From contig NC_134685.1 of the NCBI RefSeq assembly GCF_024713945.1, positions 2,289,001 through 2,353,000 on the forward strand: a stretch of 64,000 bases of DNA, written 5' to 3'. Below, piece after piece: positions 1-14,040 of the stretch. How positions within the stretch are numbered: the first letter of the stretch is position 1; each line of letters starts with the position of its first letter. Position numbers and translations under genes: made by a program. The DNA comes from Dermatophagoides farinae (taxonomy: Eukaryota; Arthropoda; Arachnida; Sarcoptiformes; Pyroglyphidae). The notes below the pieces were generated by a model. That model was not told the DNA's origin. It saw only the letters and a program-made list of their open reading frames with translations, and did not search any database.

Positions 1-75
1 TATACTGGACTAATATATGATGAAAAATTATCATTGATACATTCAATTGATTGATTTAGTTGACCTACTTTTTAC

Positions 76-864
76 CGCCCAATTCCATTACACAAGGTGT
101 TAGAAATTTACTAGCAGCATTATAAACAATTCTACCAATCATTGGTGAACCGGTAAAGAATATTAGATCAAAACGATTTTCCAACAAACGTGTCGATACA
201 TCAGCATCACCGATAACAATACGATAACATTCCTGAGATTCAATGAAAATCATCATTGTATTTGAAATTATAAGAAAACTTATTATTACCTCATCTAAAT
301 ATTTTGGCAATAATTCCGTCAACAATCTTTCAGTGTTTGGTGATAATTCTGATGGTTTCAATATGGCACAATTTCCGGCAACAATTGCACCAATCAATGG
401 ACGTATCGACAATATCAATGGATAATTCCATGGACTAATAATCAATACAACACCTAATGGTTCATATTTAATATATGTAGAATCAAAAATATTCGTCATA
501 TGTTTAGTTTTTGTATATTGTAATCGTGTATGGTGATAAATATTATTCAATTGATAATCAATATCATTGAGCAATGGACGCATTTCGGAAATTGTTGCTT
601 CTGGTTTGGACTATTAGTTTTTTTTTTTGGTCAAAATTAATTAGAATATTACATCATCATCATCATTATTCATTATGATCACAATACCTTATCCAAATCG
701 GCCAATAAAGCGTCCATAAATTGGTCATAATTTTCTGTTAAACATTTTCGTAATTGTTTCAATTGTTTAATACGAAATTGAACATTTTTCGTACGATCAG
801 TACAATATGTTTGTCGTGTTTTCCACACAATCATTTCAATTGTTGATTCATTCATTGTGGTCAT
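76..864 (-). CDS. Aldehyde dehydrogenase, ALDH3 family (5' part, runs off window)
   Basis: Three coding exons can be read: 864-688, 610-290 and 232-76, each bounded by GT/AG sites. The next donor, at 75-74, leads into an intron that leaves the window, so the C-terminus and catalytic Cys are not visible. ALDH3 enzymes oxidise medium- and long-chain aliphatic or aromatic aldehydes with NAD(P), often at the ER membrane. Visible marks are the N-terminal basic helix typical of ALDH3 (RTKNVQFRIKQLKQLRK), the substrate/cofactor segment PLGVVLIISPWNYPL, GNCAILKPSELSPN, the Rossmann segment FFTGSPMIGRIVYNAA, and VMELGGK with the general-base Glu. The start at 864 is preferred because the in-frame sequence upstream is low-complexity (CA)n. 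An in-frame ATG at 1002 is possible. Family assignment is firm, subfamily (3A2-like) is inferred. Confidence 0.88.
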
Positions 865-1332
865 CGATTTTTTGTTTGTTGGTGTTGATTTATTCACTTT
901 GGACACACACACACACACACAGAGAACAACAACCAACCAATCAATGAATTTTACCCCAAACAAGTAACTGAAAACTTGAAACTGACTTTTATATTTATAC
1001 ATTACACACTATGTGTCTAAATATCCATTCAGAAGCAAGTTTTGTTTCAACTTTCTAAATCTGATGATGATGATAATTTTAAGCATAGAAATGGGAAATT
1101 ATTTTTCCTGTCAACCAAAAAAAAAAAAAAAAAAAAAAATTTATTTTTCATGTAGTGTAGTAATACGTCAATCGATTTTTAAATCATTTTTTTCCTCGTC
1201 AATTCATTAATTTTTATTATTGCAATCAGAAAAAAAACCAATAACAAATAGAAAATTGGATATCACATTGGATTTTATTTTATTTTTTTTTTAAAACATG
1301 AAAAAAAAATTTTTTTTTTTTAACCAAATCAA
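865..1332. other. Intergenic spacer between Furry and ALDH3
   Basis: There is no gene here. The stretch holds a (CA)n tract near 903-920, an A-run near 1118-1138, and AATAAA-type signals for the minus strand (TTTATT on the plus strand at about 1274-1284). Those signals lie just past the Furry stop and are the likely Furry poly(A) site. The remainder is probably the ALDH3 promoter and leader. Confidence 0.5.
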
Positions 1333-4300
1333 TCAATTTGGACAATTATTATAAATCACAAAACTAGTATCCATTAATTGACGAATAATATCGCCTAAAT
1401 TATATTCTGGTTCAATAATAATCAAATATGATTGCGATTGATGTATTGATGCTGCTGCTGATGATGATGATGATGAGGATTCATTTTCATTACTGGCTCC
1501 ATCAACAACATAATTATCATTCGATGATGATGATGATGATGGTAATATTGATCGACAATAAATATTCAACAATGTTTCAATTAAATCTTCTTTGATCGAA
1601 TCTATTCGATAGAAAAACAGGAAAAATAAATTAATTTTTTTGTTTGTTTTGAAAATTGAACTTACCCATACCTGATGAAATCATCATCATATTTTTTAAA
1701 ATCTTTACAAATTGTATAGCACTTGAATATTGTTTTGTTTGTATTAAATCACGTAGTTCAGCTTCATTTTCTTTACTTATGGTTGTCATTGATGATACAA
1801 TCGATGAGAATGAATATTGTTGATCAGTGGTGCTAGTGGTAGTGTGATGGTCATCACCAATATATTTAATTAAATTTTTTTTCAATTCACCAATTTCATT
1901 TGAATGATTAATAACCATTGGATAATTGTGTATTGATTTGATTGAATCGATAAATTTTAAATAACATTCATATAATAAATATAGCTGAAAATGCATTCGA
2001 TATAAATGTTGACATAATTTCGAAATTAATGTTGAATCCAATGATGATGATGATGATTCTGTATTGTTGTTGTTGTTCATTTTAAAATTTTTACATTCCA
2101 AAATACAGCCAAAAAGTTGATCTTTTTTCTCATTAAATGTTTCCCAATGTGCATGTAAACCCATAATGACAAATTGTTGTTCTTTTAATAAATTATCAAT
2201 CATTGTGAATAATCGTTCATTCATATGGATGAATGGAAAATCATTTTGCATTGAAATTATATCCAATAGATCCATAAAACGATTAGCAATTGAACCATAT
2301 TGTTGTTGTTGTTGTTGATTATTATTATCCATATGATTATTAACATTCTGTGTAAGTAATTCACATGATTCACGTGTTAAATATATGACACGTTTGAATG
2401 TATTTTTTAAAATTTTCACAATCAAACAATTAGCCTGTGCCATCATACGACCAGAATGATCATTGATTATTTGCATAAAATATTTTGAACATTGTTCTTC
2501 GGCTTCTGGATTCGACAGCAATATTATTGGCTGATGATTAGCCGCTGCAATCGATGATGAAACAGTATTCATTAATGATAATTCTGGTTCCGATACCAAA
2601 CTATGTGATGATCCATGCGATATAAGACTAGCTGGTCTTGAATGTGTTGAAGAATTTTCATTAAATACAGGAATCTGATTATGATGTGATGAAAGATCAT
2701 ATAATGGTGATACACTTTCCACTTCATCATCCGATGAACATTCGTCGACATCATTTTTAGATAATCGTGGTGAATATGAATTCATCATCATCATCATCGA
2801 TGATGTGGATGGTTCAAATGTAACATTGGTTATTTCATCATTCATTTTATTCGTTTTATTTGATGAAATATCATCGTTATCAAGATTCGATAACGATTTT
2901 CGTCGTACACCCCAATTGAAATTATCTAAACTTTCACCTTCTTGACTTTCAAGTTCATATTCTAGGAAATCAAATTCTTTGAAATAAGCAAATTCACCAT
3001 GTGCCGTATCATCATGTTTACTATCACCGGATACATCATTATTTGTTGCTGACATATCTTCTGTTGATGAAGCCATAGATGATTTATGATTATCCATACC
3101 AACATCACTATTTTGGCTAAAAATGACCGATGGTGATTTTGGTAGGCCAACAATTCGTTTACCACAACGATTAAACAGGTTGACTAAACGTTCACGGATT
3201 CTAGTCTGTGTAGCTACTAGACTACTTCGTTTCAATGTAGAATTATTATCCACATTTACATTATGGCCACCAATTGTATCGGCATTTGTAGTGGAATTTT
3301 CATTACTTGGTATTGATTCATTATCATTATTATCGATGGGAAAATTATCACGAACTTCGAATAATTTATGTAGAATAAAATCACTTTTTTCATTACGATC
3401 ACCAATCGAATTACTAACACCACTACTACTACCACCACCACCACCATTATTATTATCAATAGATGTAGCAATACTACTGATTGCAGAATCGGTACCAAAA
3501 TCTTTACTAGTATTATGATTAGCGGCCATTTCTGTCATTGCTTGTCTTTTGGCAATGAATTTAGCACCAACAATAGGTGTTTGACTAATATCAAAGGTAA
3601 AATCCATTGTACGACCAGGTAATTCACGTTTAATACTACTACCAATACTACCAAATTCACTTTCACTAAATGTACTTGATGTCATACTCATACCATCCGA
3701 ATATGAACCACAAGACACAATACTAGATATAATAGATGATGCATATGTTGAATTCGATGAATATGATGGTGCAGCCAATGTTGATGAACGTGTAACAGCC
3801 AATTTTAATATTTTCAATGCTTCTTTCCATTGTGGTCCTTCAATATATTTAGTGGCCACACGCATTAGATCATCATTTATCGATCGGCTACTACTATTCA
3901 GATCGATATAGTTAAGCATAAAATGTAAAATCGATAATATATGATTTAAGAATACGGCTGGTCCTTTTTCGGCAACCTATTTTTATTTTTAACAAATAAA
4001 AACAAAAACAAAAAAATCCAAAGTTAAAAATGGCCAAAAAAAATTATCATTTTTCTTACCTCAACCAAAAACGATATAATCATTACAAATGATCCGGGAT
4101 ATGCATCATATAGATATTTCACTACACATTTTGTCCATTGTGAATTTTCTTTACTAAAACAATGTTTACTATACAACGTCATAACGGTGGCCAAATTTTC
4201 CAGATTAATATTCGAATGTTCATTACACCATGCAGCAAAACTAACAGCCGCCTGTATACAAAGTACATTTGGATCATCATAATTATGTAACAGATATGGT

Positions 4301-7300
4301 AACATGGCCATAACATGAAATGGAAATGCTGTTTCAGATTTTTTTGGATCAATAACCGATATCTTTAGATATGGTGTTAATTTATGCAATAAATTGATTG
4401 TTGGTTCATAACACAAATTCGATGCTAAACCTTTCAATAATAATTGATGAACACCGGAAAAATTTGGCCATTTAATGTGGACGAAAATTTTTTCAATTTT
4501 CTCTCTACATTCAGGATCATCTAATGACATTTTTTGCAAACATTTATCCAATAATCGAATGGCCAATAAAAATTCATGTTCATAATCAGTTTCCAATATA
4601 ATGACACCAATGCAGAAAAATTGTGCCAACATTGAATTCTTATCATCCAATGAATATGATTGATTATCATCATCTTCTTCTTCGGGTGGATTCTTCAATG
4701 ATTGTGCTGATTGTGAACGACCCAACGATACATTGGCCAATGAATTTCCTTTGGAATTACGATTATCATTATAGAATGAATCAACATCTTTTGTTGTACA
4801 GAAACGTGGCCGATGTTCATCAAGAAAATTGAATCGTCTTGTTGGAAATGACATTGAATATGAAGTATTACTACGAGCAGGAACTTTCATCAAATGTTTA
4901 GCCATTGCACGTGATGGTCTTATTGTATTTGTTCCGGCCACTAATGTTGCTGAACTTTCAGCTGGATAAAGGCGATTAACCATTTGTTGTTGTTGTTGTT
5001 GTTGTAGTTGTTGATCAATATCGATTTGAAAATCTTGTTTTTCTTCCAATTGTTCATTAGTTTTATCTTGTTGTGGTTGTTGCGGCTGCTCTGAATTGTC
5101 AGCAGCGACATCAGTTTTTGAATCAGTATCAAAATGAAAATATTGATTTATCAATTCCAATATAGAACGTGGTTTCAGATCCAATGTATCCAATGCTGAT
5201 TCTAATGTCAACATCAATTCTGTTACATAGCCTTGCATATCTTCACCTTGTTCAGAAACAGTTTCTACTAATCGTGATAAAATATCCGATAACATTGAAC
5301 GATTAATTGGAATTTTCAATGCACGAAATATTTGTAATGAACGTCCAGCATAATGTCTTGATGAACATTGTAATGCTTGCCATAAACCGATATCAGCCCA
5401 ACGATTTTCAATTTTAGCAAATGGCAATGATTCTTTGAATACACAAAGAACATGTTCAACAAATGTTGACAATTGTTCAGCTGATCGAATTGACCAAACT
5501 TTAGCCGTAATATCTTCATTATTCCATAATGGACCACCACGTTTTGATGATATAAAATCGATTAATGTTTTTATATAAAGATCTAATGAAAATCGTTGTG
5601 GACGATTATCATTTTGTTTCGAATCCACATTTTCATCATTTCGATTGGTCGATTTTTCTTCATTTTCTTCATCCTCTTCATCATCATCATCGTCGTCGTT
5701 GAAGGCCATTTGATCATCATCAACATTATCAGAATCATCTTTATCAATTTTCAATTGAATATCATTCAAATGAACAGAATCAGAAATGGTCACCGTTGTT
5801 GTTGTCGTTGCTGCAGCTGCTGCTGCTGCTGTTGTTGACACAAGATTTTCACTACTTTTTGTAAAAATTTTATCCAAATCCAATTCACTTGGATTCTTTC
5901 GTTCACCACCACCACCTGCTGTATGATTATTATTATTATTTGATTGATCATTAACATTATTGGATTGAAAATTCAATAAAATATTATTCTGTATGGAAAG
6001 ACCAAAATTCTGTTGTTGTATACGATTTTTTAGCAGAATTCTTGCCACAGTAAGATTATCTTCATGTTTACAGCAAGCAACCAATAGATTCAATAATAAT
6101 TGTTTACAATGTTCATATACAATCGGTTTACTATGATCCATGCCAAGAAATATTATATGCAACATAAGCGGTATATGTGGTGTCCAATCAACATGGATAT
6201 CCTGTGTAATAACATCACTCATCAACATTAATGCAAGAAAACATCGATGAAAACCGATCGCTTGTTGTTGTTGACCAGGTAAACCAAGATTATTATTATT
6301 ATTTGTACAATCTTTACCACTTAATAATTCTTTTAATGGTGCATAATAACCACCATATTCAGGCATTGGTAATGGTCTTGGCTGTGGTGTTGATGGTTTC
6401 ATTATATAACGATCAGATATTGGTAATGAATCATCATTTGGTAATTCAATTGAACCATTATATTCATCAGATGATGAACTACCATTTAGGCTATCAAAAT
6501 TTCTATATTGATCTATTGATTTATTCGTTATGGTGGTGGCAGTGGTGGTGGTGGTGATGGTGTTGTTGGTGGTGGTAGTGGCGGTCGCTGCACCATTCAT
6601 ATTTAATGTATCATGATCATAGGATTTTGTATGAAAATCTTTACTATGTCTTTTTGTATGTAATGTTCCTATTTCGGTAATTAATGCACTAGACGATGTA
6701 TCACGACTATCATTAGTAACCGATGTTGTACCACCAATTGTTGTACGACGATGAATTGCATAATTAAAATTATGATGATTATTACCATTACCATGATTAT
6801 TATTATTATTATTACAATAATCATTATCATCAAGATGTGTGGCTGAACATTTTCGATGAACAATACGAAAATATGGAAACGCTTCGGTACGTTCAGCATT
6901 GAAACTTAATAATTCAACAGCCTGTAAATCGGCCATTAATTCATCGATTACACGTTCTGGTTGTGCACGTGCTAAATAAATGGCAATACGTTTTGCATAT
7001 GGTAATAATTCATTTGGTGATAGACCAGTCAAAATGAATAGATAACGAAATATAATCTTTAGGTTTGCCGGTCGATTCTGACATAATGATGCCCAAATTT
7101 TTTCCAATTCTTCTGGATAATTATCACCAAATTTTACCGTTATATAAAGAAGATTATTCAATATCATTTGTGTTGATTCAATTGATCCCCAACCATAGCG
7201 ATAATAATTCTGTTGATAATGATGATGATCATCATCATCATGTGAATATGAATAATCCGGATTCTGTTGTGCAATATTTGGCTGACATGTTGTATCCAAC

Positions 7301-10300
7301 TAATTGCATATTATATAACCATGGTATTAGAAATTGTAATAGATTATGGCAAACATTTGGCAATGCAGTTTGAATACGATATGTTATTTCACTAAATACA
7401 ATCATTGTCAGCTGTGGATGTAGAATGGCCATTCTTTTTGATATTGTAAACATTGAATAACAATAAAGATCAATTAATAATGGTTCAAAACCTTTTATAC
7501 TTGTTCCAGAACGATTATGATCATCTGTAATCATTGGTTGTTGCACATTGATTTGATCCATCATCACATCTTGTTGTTGCTGCTGCTGTTGTTGTTGTTG
7601 TTGTTGTGATGGTGATAATGATGTTTTTTTAGGCTGTTCTTGTAATAATCGACTATTATAATCACGAAAATTATTTGATGAATTGAAAAAAAATCTATTA
7701 TCCAATATTTGCAATAATTGTAATGCTAATTGTTGTATTTCAATTCTTGGACAGGCAACATTGATCATGGTTACAATAATAATTGCAATATAACGATCAC
7801 ATGGATATTCACGTATGGAAAATATTGTCGCTAAAGCAATGAAACAGCTATCAGCAATTTTCGATGGCTTTGTATAACAACATTCAATTAACCATTCAAG
7901 TAATGGACCAGCTTCATTATTATTTTCCAATAATAAAATCAATGTTTCGAGACCAATATCATTGATACGTTTTTCCGTTGCATTCAATAGATTCAATAGC
8001 CATTGATAAAGATTTGTATTATCAAATAGATAATTTTTCGTTGAATCAAACATCATAGGTCCAGCCGTCAATACAGTAGCCATTGAACGTATGGATAAAA
8101 ATTCCAATTCATTAATGAAACTAAAATCCAATAATAATTGTGTATCATTATTTTTTTGTTGATTATAATGATAATGATGATGATGATGATGACGATGTGG
8201 ACTATGATGATGATGATGATTATGATGATTGTTTATCAATAACATATTACCATATTTACCACTCCAAGTAGCAAATAAATTAAAAAGATTTGAACGTAAT
8301 TCACGTGATAATTTTGATTCACGTGTTTCAATTGGAAAACTTTTGATTAAATTACAAATAAAATGACAGAATGATTCTTTTATATCATTTGTATTACATT
8401 CTTTATCTGTTTCACTTTCAAAATATGATCGTAAACCATCAATATATTCAATCAATGTTAATGATAAACCAATAGGACATTGAGCAAATATTTTTCTTTC
8501 AGAAATAAATTTAAATAAACGACCAATCTGTATACGTAACATTTCACGTCGTTTACGGCGTCGTAGATTTTCCTGTTTTTTATCTATTGCTTCACGAAAA
8601 TAAGGCATCAATTCTTCCAATAAATCTGGCAATGCATATGGATTGATTTGTGAAAGACCCAATATGACAGCATTTCTTAGATCAAATTGTTCGGCACGTA
8701 ACAATGGAATAGTTTGTTTAAAAAGATTCTGTGCACTACTACCACGATTCATTATCGGTGAACGACTACCTTCAATTGATGATGATAATTTTTCTGATGA
8801 TAATGAATCCGGTGATGCACAATTATCATTATTAACATTCGATAAATATGATGATACAGCTATTGATGATGGTGCAATACTACAGGCAAACATCAGATAA
8901 GATTTCCATAATTCAAGATAAAAATTTCTTTCATATGATGAAATTGATCGTTTCAGATTCGATGTTGTACGCAATATTGATGATGCACGATTATCATTCA
9001 CCGGATTTGGATCAATATTCTGAAATAGGGTATTTGATCGTTGCCTAACAATTGGCCATGCAGCTGCAACAGCATTTGGACAATGTTTTATAACTTCAGC
9101 CATTAATGACATTAAACATATATTCCATGCATTCAATTTAAGATCATCATCATAATTCACTGTATTGGTCATCGATGTTAATGTTGTCGTTGTTGTTGCT
9201 GTTGTTGTTGATGCCGCTGTTATCGACGATTGATCCAATATTGTATTCTCTGTTTGCGATGAATGATGAATAGATTTAATTGTACCGGATTGTAGATTAT
9301 TATTACCACCACCACTATTATTCATCGATGTTGTTGTCGATGTCACTGTTGTTGTTGCTGTTGAATCAATAATCATTTGTTGATGATTAACACCAGTACC
9401 ACTGACAACGGTATTTGATAAATTTGTTACTGTAGATTTTTGATTCAATTGTTGTTGTTGTTGTTGATTATTATTATTTTCATTATTTACACGATCAGAA
9501 ATCCATGAATTATTTGTACGTTCAGCTAACCATTGTAAATCAATTTGATATGACATTGCAATAATTGATTGACGTTCACTTGAACTAATGTATGGAAAAC
9601 AATTTTCAATTATCATTGGACATGTAACATCGATTATTGTTGCAACAGGTTCATCATAATTTTTATTATTATTATTATTATTACCATGTAATAATAGATT
9701 CGATATGAAACGTACTTCTTTCAATATATAGCTTGCTAAACGACGATTTGGCTGTCGATAATGACATAACATTACCAATGCTAATCCTTCTACATTATAT
9801 AATACGTTTGCATTTTGATCCATTTTAGCTTGTAAATTTTGATGAATCGATGATTTCGATGATGAACCAATTATTTCCGGTATATTGTTCAATAGTACTG
9901 GATTCGTTTGTTGATGCTGCTGCTGTTGTTGTTGTTGTTGTTGTTGAACAGTATTTTTCCATGATGTTAACAATTGCAACAACATTCGTAATGAATTCAT
10001 TAATAAATCTTGATTTGAATCTTGTATTTCATGAAGAATAAAATTTATAAATCCTTCAATGACATCTTCACGCCAATCGGCAAAATCAACCACTAAATTC
10101 TGTAATGCTTGAAATGCAAGAACATTCATTTCTTCATCAATATTTATGGTTAATCTTGCCAATAGATCGATTAAATCAGATTTTGAAATACCATCCGGTA
10201 TTAAACGTGGTATGGCTGCAACACATGTACGAAATAGATCAATTTTTGGTTTACGTTCACCACTAATCATATCATCTGGTTCTTTTACATTCTGTATTGA

Positions 10301-11974
10301 TGTCATCATTAATGGACGACCAAATTGTTGATCCAATGCTCGTAATATATCACTTAATGTTTTTCTTACATATGGATAATAATGACTCATACCGATATTT
10401 TTAGCCATTTCATCGGTAAGCATTTTATTTAGAAAAGTTTTCTTCACACGTAATGTATTACCAGAAGGTAGTACGCCCAATGTTCGTGGCATAGGTGGTT
10501 CACCATCTTTTTGTTGTAAACTATCGGCAACCACTAAAAATGACCGTAAACCAATACTCATTCGTTCGGGTGTCAATACCATTTTGATTGATCGACCAAC
10601 AGATAATAGATCGAATACTATTTCTTTCATTGCAAAATCTAATCTTTCCTGTGCAATAAATTGTATGATTTTGACAAAAATATTCAACGGTGTATCTCTT
10701 GGAACGACACCTTTTGATCCTTTCGGGAACAATGAATTAACAATTGAATGTAGACGTGTTTGTGTTGCTGTATTTGATTCACATTTAATACGTATCATAT
10801 AAACCCATAATAAACGATAAAGTGATTCCAATGCAACACGTGACATTTTTGGATCACGATTTTTTAGATGACCAAGACACATTGCCAAAAAATAATGCCA
10901 ATTTGTAAGGAAAAATGCTTTCTGACTAACACACAATAAACAGGTGACCAATGGAAACAATGCAAGACAATGTTTTTTCTTTGTACAAAGATCCAAACAT
11001 GGTGAATATAGTAGTTCAACAAAATTCTTTAAACATGGAACATTTACTTCGTTTTTAACGGTCGCTGCAACCGGCACAAGAATTTCAACAAAAAGACCGG
11101 CCAATGCATGTTTAATATCTTTATCTTTGACTTCTTGAAAATATTGTGCACATTCATGCATAAATTGAAATGATGCTTCGAATTCTTCAATTGGTACCAT
11201 TTTTATACGAAAAAATTTCATTCCCATCAACAATGATATTATGGAATGTGTTGTAATAGGGCCAGGATCACGTGAACGTAATTCATTAAATTCATTCATA
11301 AAACATTTACGTACAGATTGAAATCGAGAATGTGCCAACACGCCAATAACTTCGGCATAAAGATCGGCAATCATGTTGATATTGACCAGATTTGGATTCG
11401 ATTGTGCATCTTCACGAAATTTAAAATGTTTGAATGCAAGTTTTTCAATATGATTAGTTAGATCATCATAACCAGGATGTAATGGTAATTGTTTAAGAAC
11501 TTCAATCAATACTAAACAAAATATAAATTCAACGGCAAGATCACGTTTCTCTAACAAATAATAGATTTCAATATCCGAATTATCCAATGATTGTATGTTT
11601 GATTTGGTTAATGATCCAGATTTTGATGAAAATTGTGCCTCTTGATTTGTTTTGATTATTCGTTGATTTTCTTCAGCAAACACATCTGTTGCATCGATTT
11701 GTCGTTGATACCATTCAAATAATAAACGTAATTGTGATGGCAAACAATGTTCGGCTGCCGTACCGAATGCCGTCAACAATTGATCAAATATTGGATCTTC
11801 ACCACGTTGTAACCATTTGGCCAATGGTTTTTCCAACGATTCAGACGTAAGTATTGTATCGATTTTTTTACCAGTTAATATGGTAAATTCATGAAATAAT
11901 TTCCGTAATATTACTTCACCCGGTTTTTCCGGTAAATTATTATTGTTATTATTTTCAAAATGATTCATTATCAT
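1333..11974 (-). CDS. fry: Furry, cell morphogenesis protein (apparent +1 frameshift at 7296/7297)
   Basis: The gene encodes a giant HEAT/ARM-like scaffold that binds and activates NDR/Trc kinases in cell-shape, dendrite-tiling and polarised-growth pathways. Coding exons are 11974-4060 (interrupted by the frameshift), 3976-1666 and 1601-1333, about 3,497 aa if read through; known animal Furry proteins are about 3,000-3,500 aa. The N-terminal Furry domain is unmistakable: SLEKPLAKWLQRGEDPIFDQ, RRDLAVEFIFCLVLIEVLKQ, IMGMKFFRIKM-like LLMGMKFFRIKMVPIEEFEA, VALESLYRLLWVYMIRIKCE, ERKPKIDLFRTCVAAIPRL. The middle block includes GWGSIESTQMILNNLLYITV and ELLPYAKRIAIYLARAQPER. Inserted low-complexity runs of Asn, Gln, His, Asp, Thr and Ser separate the conserved blocks. 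One extra G at 7296/7297 puts the two halves in different frames; with it, translation would stop about 20 codons later. Two in-frame ATGs (11974, 11968) are possible starts. It runs divergently from the GOLM gene, 640 bp away. Confidence 0.95.
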
Positions 11975-12614
11975 AACACATTTGATGATGATGATGATTC
12001 GATTTTTGTAACATCAAAAAATAATGTTGTTGTTGTTGTTGTTGTTGTTGATCATCTAGTTACAATTTTTCGTTGTAAAAAAAAAATCTTTCAATGATGA
12101 TGATTTATGTTCAGATTGAAATTGTTGTTTTAAATGTAAAAAATTCAACGATTCGATCATCAACAAAAAACGAAATAAATAAAAACTTTTTTTTTCTCAC
12201 CAAAACAAAACAAAACAAACCAAAAACACCACTAAACATGAAACCGTCAATAAAGGACGAAACCGTTATTTACAGGATTTCAATGATTCAAAGATCCAAA
12301 GATTCACTATGCATATACTTAATCATCATCATAACGAGGATATATATATAGCGAGATACCGCTGTATGTTTTCAGTGAATGACCCTTTGAAGATTTTTTT
12401 TTTGTTTTTGTGGCAGAAAATTTGTCCTCATTTTTGTTTTCTATTTAGTTTGGATAAAAAAAGAAAATTTTTTCTTATATATGATGATGACAAAGTTGTA
12501 TTCAAAGTGTTGAATTTGTTTTTATTTTAATCACTAATATTATCGTTTGTGGATGGCATAAAAATTTTCAATACAAATCATATTTTGTTCCAAAAATTTC
12601 ATTAAAAAAAAATT
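11975..12614. promoter_or_regulatory. Divergent spacer between fry and the GOLM gene
   Basis: This is a 640 bp region between two divergent starts, so it should hold both promoters. It contains (GTT)n at about 12025-12048, many A/T runs, and a TATATATATA stretch at 12341-12350 about 270 bp before the GOLM ATG. The short ORFs on the plus strand have no recognisable coding character. Exact start sites cannot be fixed from sequence alone. Confidence 0.4.
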
Positions 12615-13832
12615 ATGGGATTATCATCGGCAGCTCGTGGTCATATGCGTCCATTTGGTGGCCGTAGTCCACCATTTCTTGTTGCAACATTATGTGTTGG
12701 TATTTGTGTATTGGGTATCAGTTATTGGCGACTTGGTATTCAATATAATGATCTTGAAGATCAGCTACGACGATTGATACAGAAAAAAGATTCATTAGAA
12801 GCAAATGAATCATTCATCAGTAAACAATTAGAATTACGTGAAGAAAATTTCAGTGAAGCTAAAGTAAATCTGCAGAAAAAAGAAAAAGAATTATTAGATC
12901 TACAGAAACGTTTTGATGAACAATCAGAAATGTTGATAACGATGAAAAAAACCAATAATGATTTTGAACATACTGTGAATGATTTACGTAACAAAATGGA
13001 AACAAAAGAAACCATTATCAGTGGATTACGTGAAAAAAATCAAATTTTGATTGATGAAAATAAAAAATTAAAATCTGATTATATGGATGTAAAATCACGT
13101 TTAGATTCACAATCATCTAAACAACATATTCAATCATCATCATCATCTATTAAAAATGCTGATGAATCAATTTTAAAAGCTCAACAACAACAACAACAAC
13201 AACTGGAACGATCTCAATTAACAAATGTGATACATTCACCACCATCATCATTGAATAATGATAATAATAACAATCCGATTCCATTACCACCAAAATTATC
13301 ATCATTGCCATCATCTTCAATGGGTTCGAATAATAATAATAATAATAATAATAATGATGATAATAATAATGAAAATAATATTCCAGCACCTGGTATTGTT
13401 GTTGAAGCACAATCACAAGCTGTTGCTGCTATTCCAGAAACGATACATAAACAGCAACAACCACCACCAGAACAACAACAAAATTCTGATCAAATACATC
13501 ATCATTCAAATGAACAAATTCAAAAGCCAAAAATTGATCCAGTTATAAAATTGATTAAAAATAATGTTGGTTCATTTGATGATAACAATGATCATCAAAG
13601 ACAACCAAAATCGGCAGAAAAATTTGATGATAATCCTCCAGCTGATACTAATAATAATAATAATGATAAATCAATGATGATGATGTTTGATAATGTTGAT
13701 AATGGTGGCGGTGCAATTGTTGGTACAAATGATGACGATGATGATGATGGAAATGGTGGTAAAATAATTGATGATAAAGATGCATTACTTGATTCAAATA
13801 ATATCGATGATCATAATAATACTCTACTTTGA
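12615..13832 (+). CDS. GOLM1/GOLM2-like type II Golgi membrane protein
   Basis: This is a single-exon ORF of 405 aa. It starts with a short, arginine-rich cytosolic tail (MGLSSAARGHMRPFGGRSPP), followed by one membrane anchor at about residues 21-38 (FLVATLCVGICVLGISYW). A coiled coil follows at about 40-180, rich in Glu/Lys/Leu heptads, then a long acidic tail of Asn, Gln, Asp and Ser repeats. This order is the architecture of GOLM1 (GP73)/GOLM2 (CASC4), type II cis-Golgi proteins thought to act in cargo sorting. Sequence similarity is clearest around the anchor and the first coiled coil; the tail is lineage-specific low complexity. The gene converges on haspin, with only 208 bp between the two stop codons. 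Confidence 0.72.
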   Translation: MGLSSAARGHMRPFGGRSPPFLVATLCVGICVLGISYWRLGIQYNDLEDQLRRLIQKKDSLEANESFISKQLELREENFSEAKVNLQKKEKELLDLQKRFDEQSEMLITMKKTNNDFEHTVNDLRNKMETKETIISGLREKNQILIDENKKLKSDYMDVKSRLDSQSSKQHIQSSSSSIKNADESILKAQQQQQQQLERSQLTNVIHSPPSSLNNDNNNNPIPLPPKLSSLPSSSMGSNNNNNNNNNDDNNNENNIPAPGIVVEAQSQAVAAIPETIHKQQQPPPEQQQNSDQIHHHSNEQIQKPKIDPVIKLIKNNVGSFDDNNDHQRQPKSAEKFDDNPPADTNNNNNDKSMMMMFDNVDNGGGAIVGTNDDDDDDGNGGKIIDDKDALLDSNNIDDHNNTLL

Positions 13833-14015
13833 TAGTTTAATCAAATTTTAGATTTTTGAAAAACAAAAAAAAAATGATGAAAAAAAACCTTGAAATATTC
13901 GATTAGGTTAGCCGATTTTCTTTTCTTATTTTTATCTGCATTTTACACCCACCCTTTCCTCTACCACCCACACTATTATATATGTATTATTATGTTATGA
14001 TTTTGATTGATTGAT

Positions 14016-14021
14016 AATAAA
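14016..14021 (+). terminator. AATAAA poly(A) signal for the GOLM gene
   Basis: A canonical hexamer lies about 185 bp after the GOLM stop codon and 20 bp before the converging haspin stop. The GOLM transcript therefore probably ends inside the haspin 3' region. Confidence 0.5.
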
Positions 14022-14040
14022 AACATTTCAATTCTGCATT

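Noticed and set aside
865-1002. Longer ALDH3 N-terminus beginning at 1002
   Set aside because: It is encoded partly by a (CA)n microsatellite and is not needed for the family; kept only as a possibility.
7290-7305. A tiny intron to explain the Furry frame change
   Set aside because: No GT...AG pair of plausible length exists there, and the conserved residues on both sides are adjacent in homologues.
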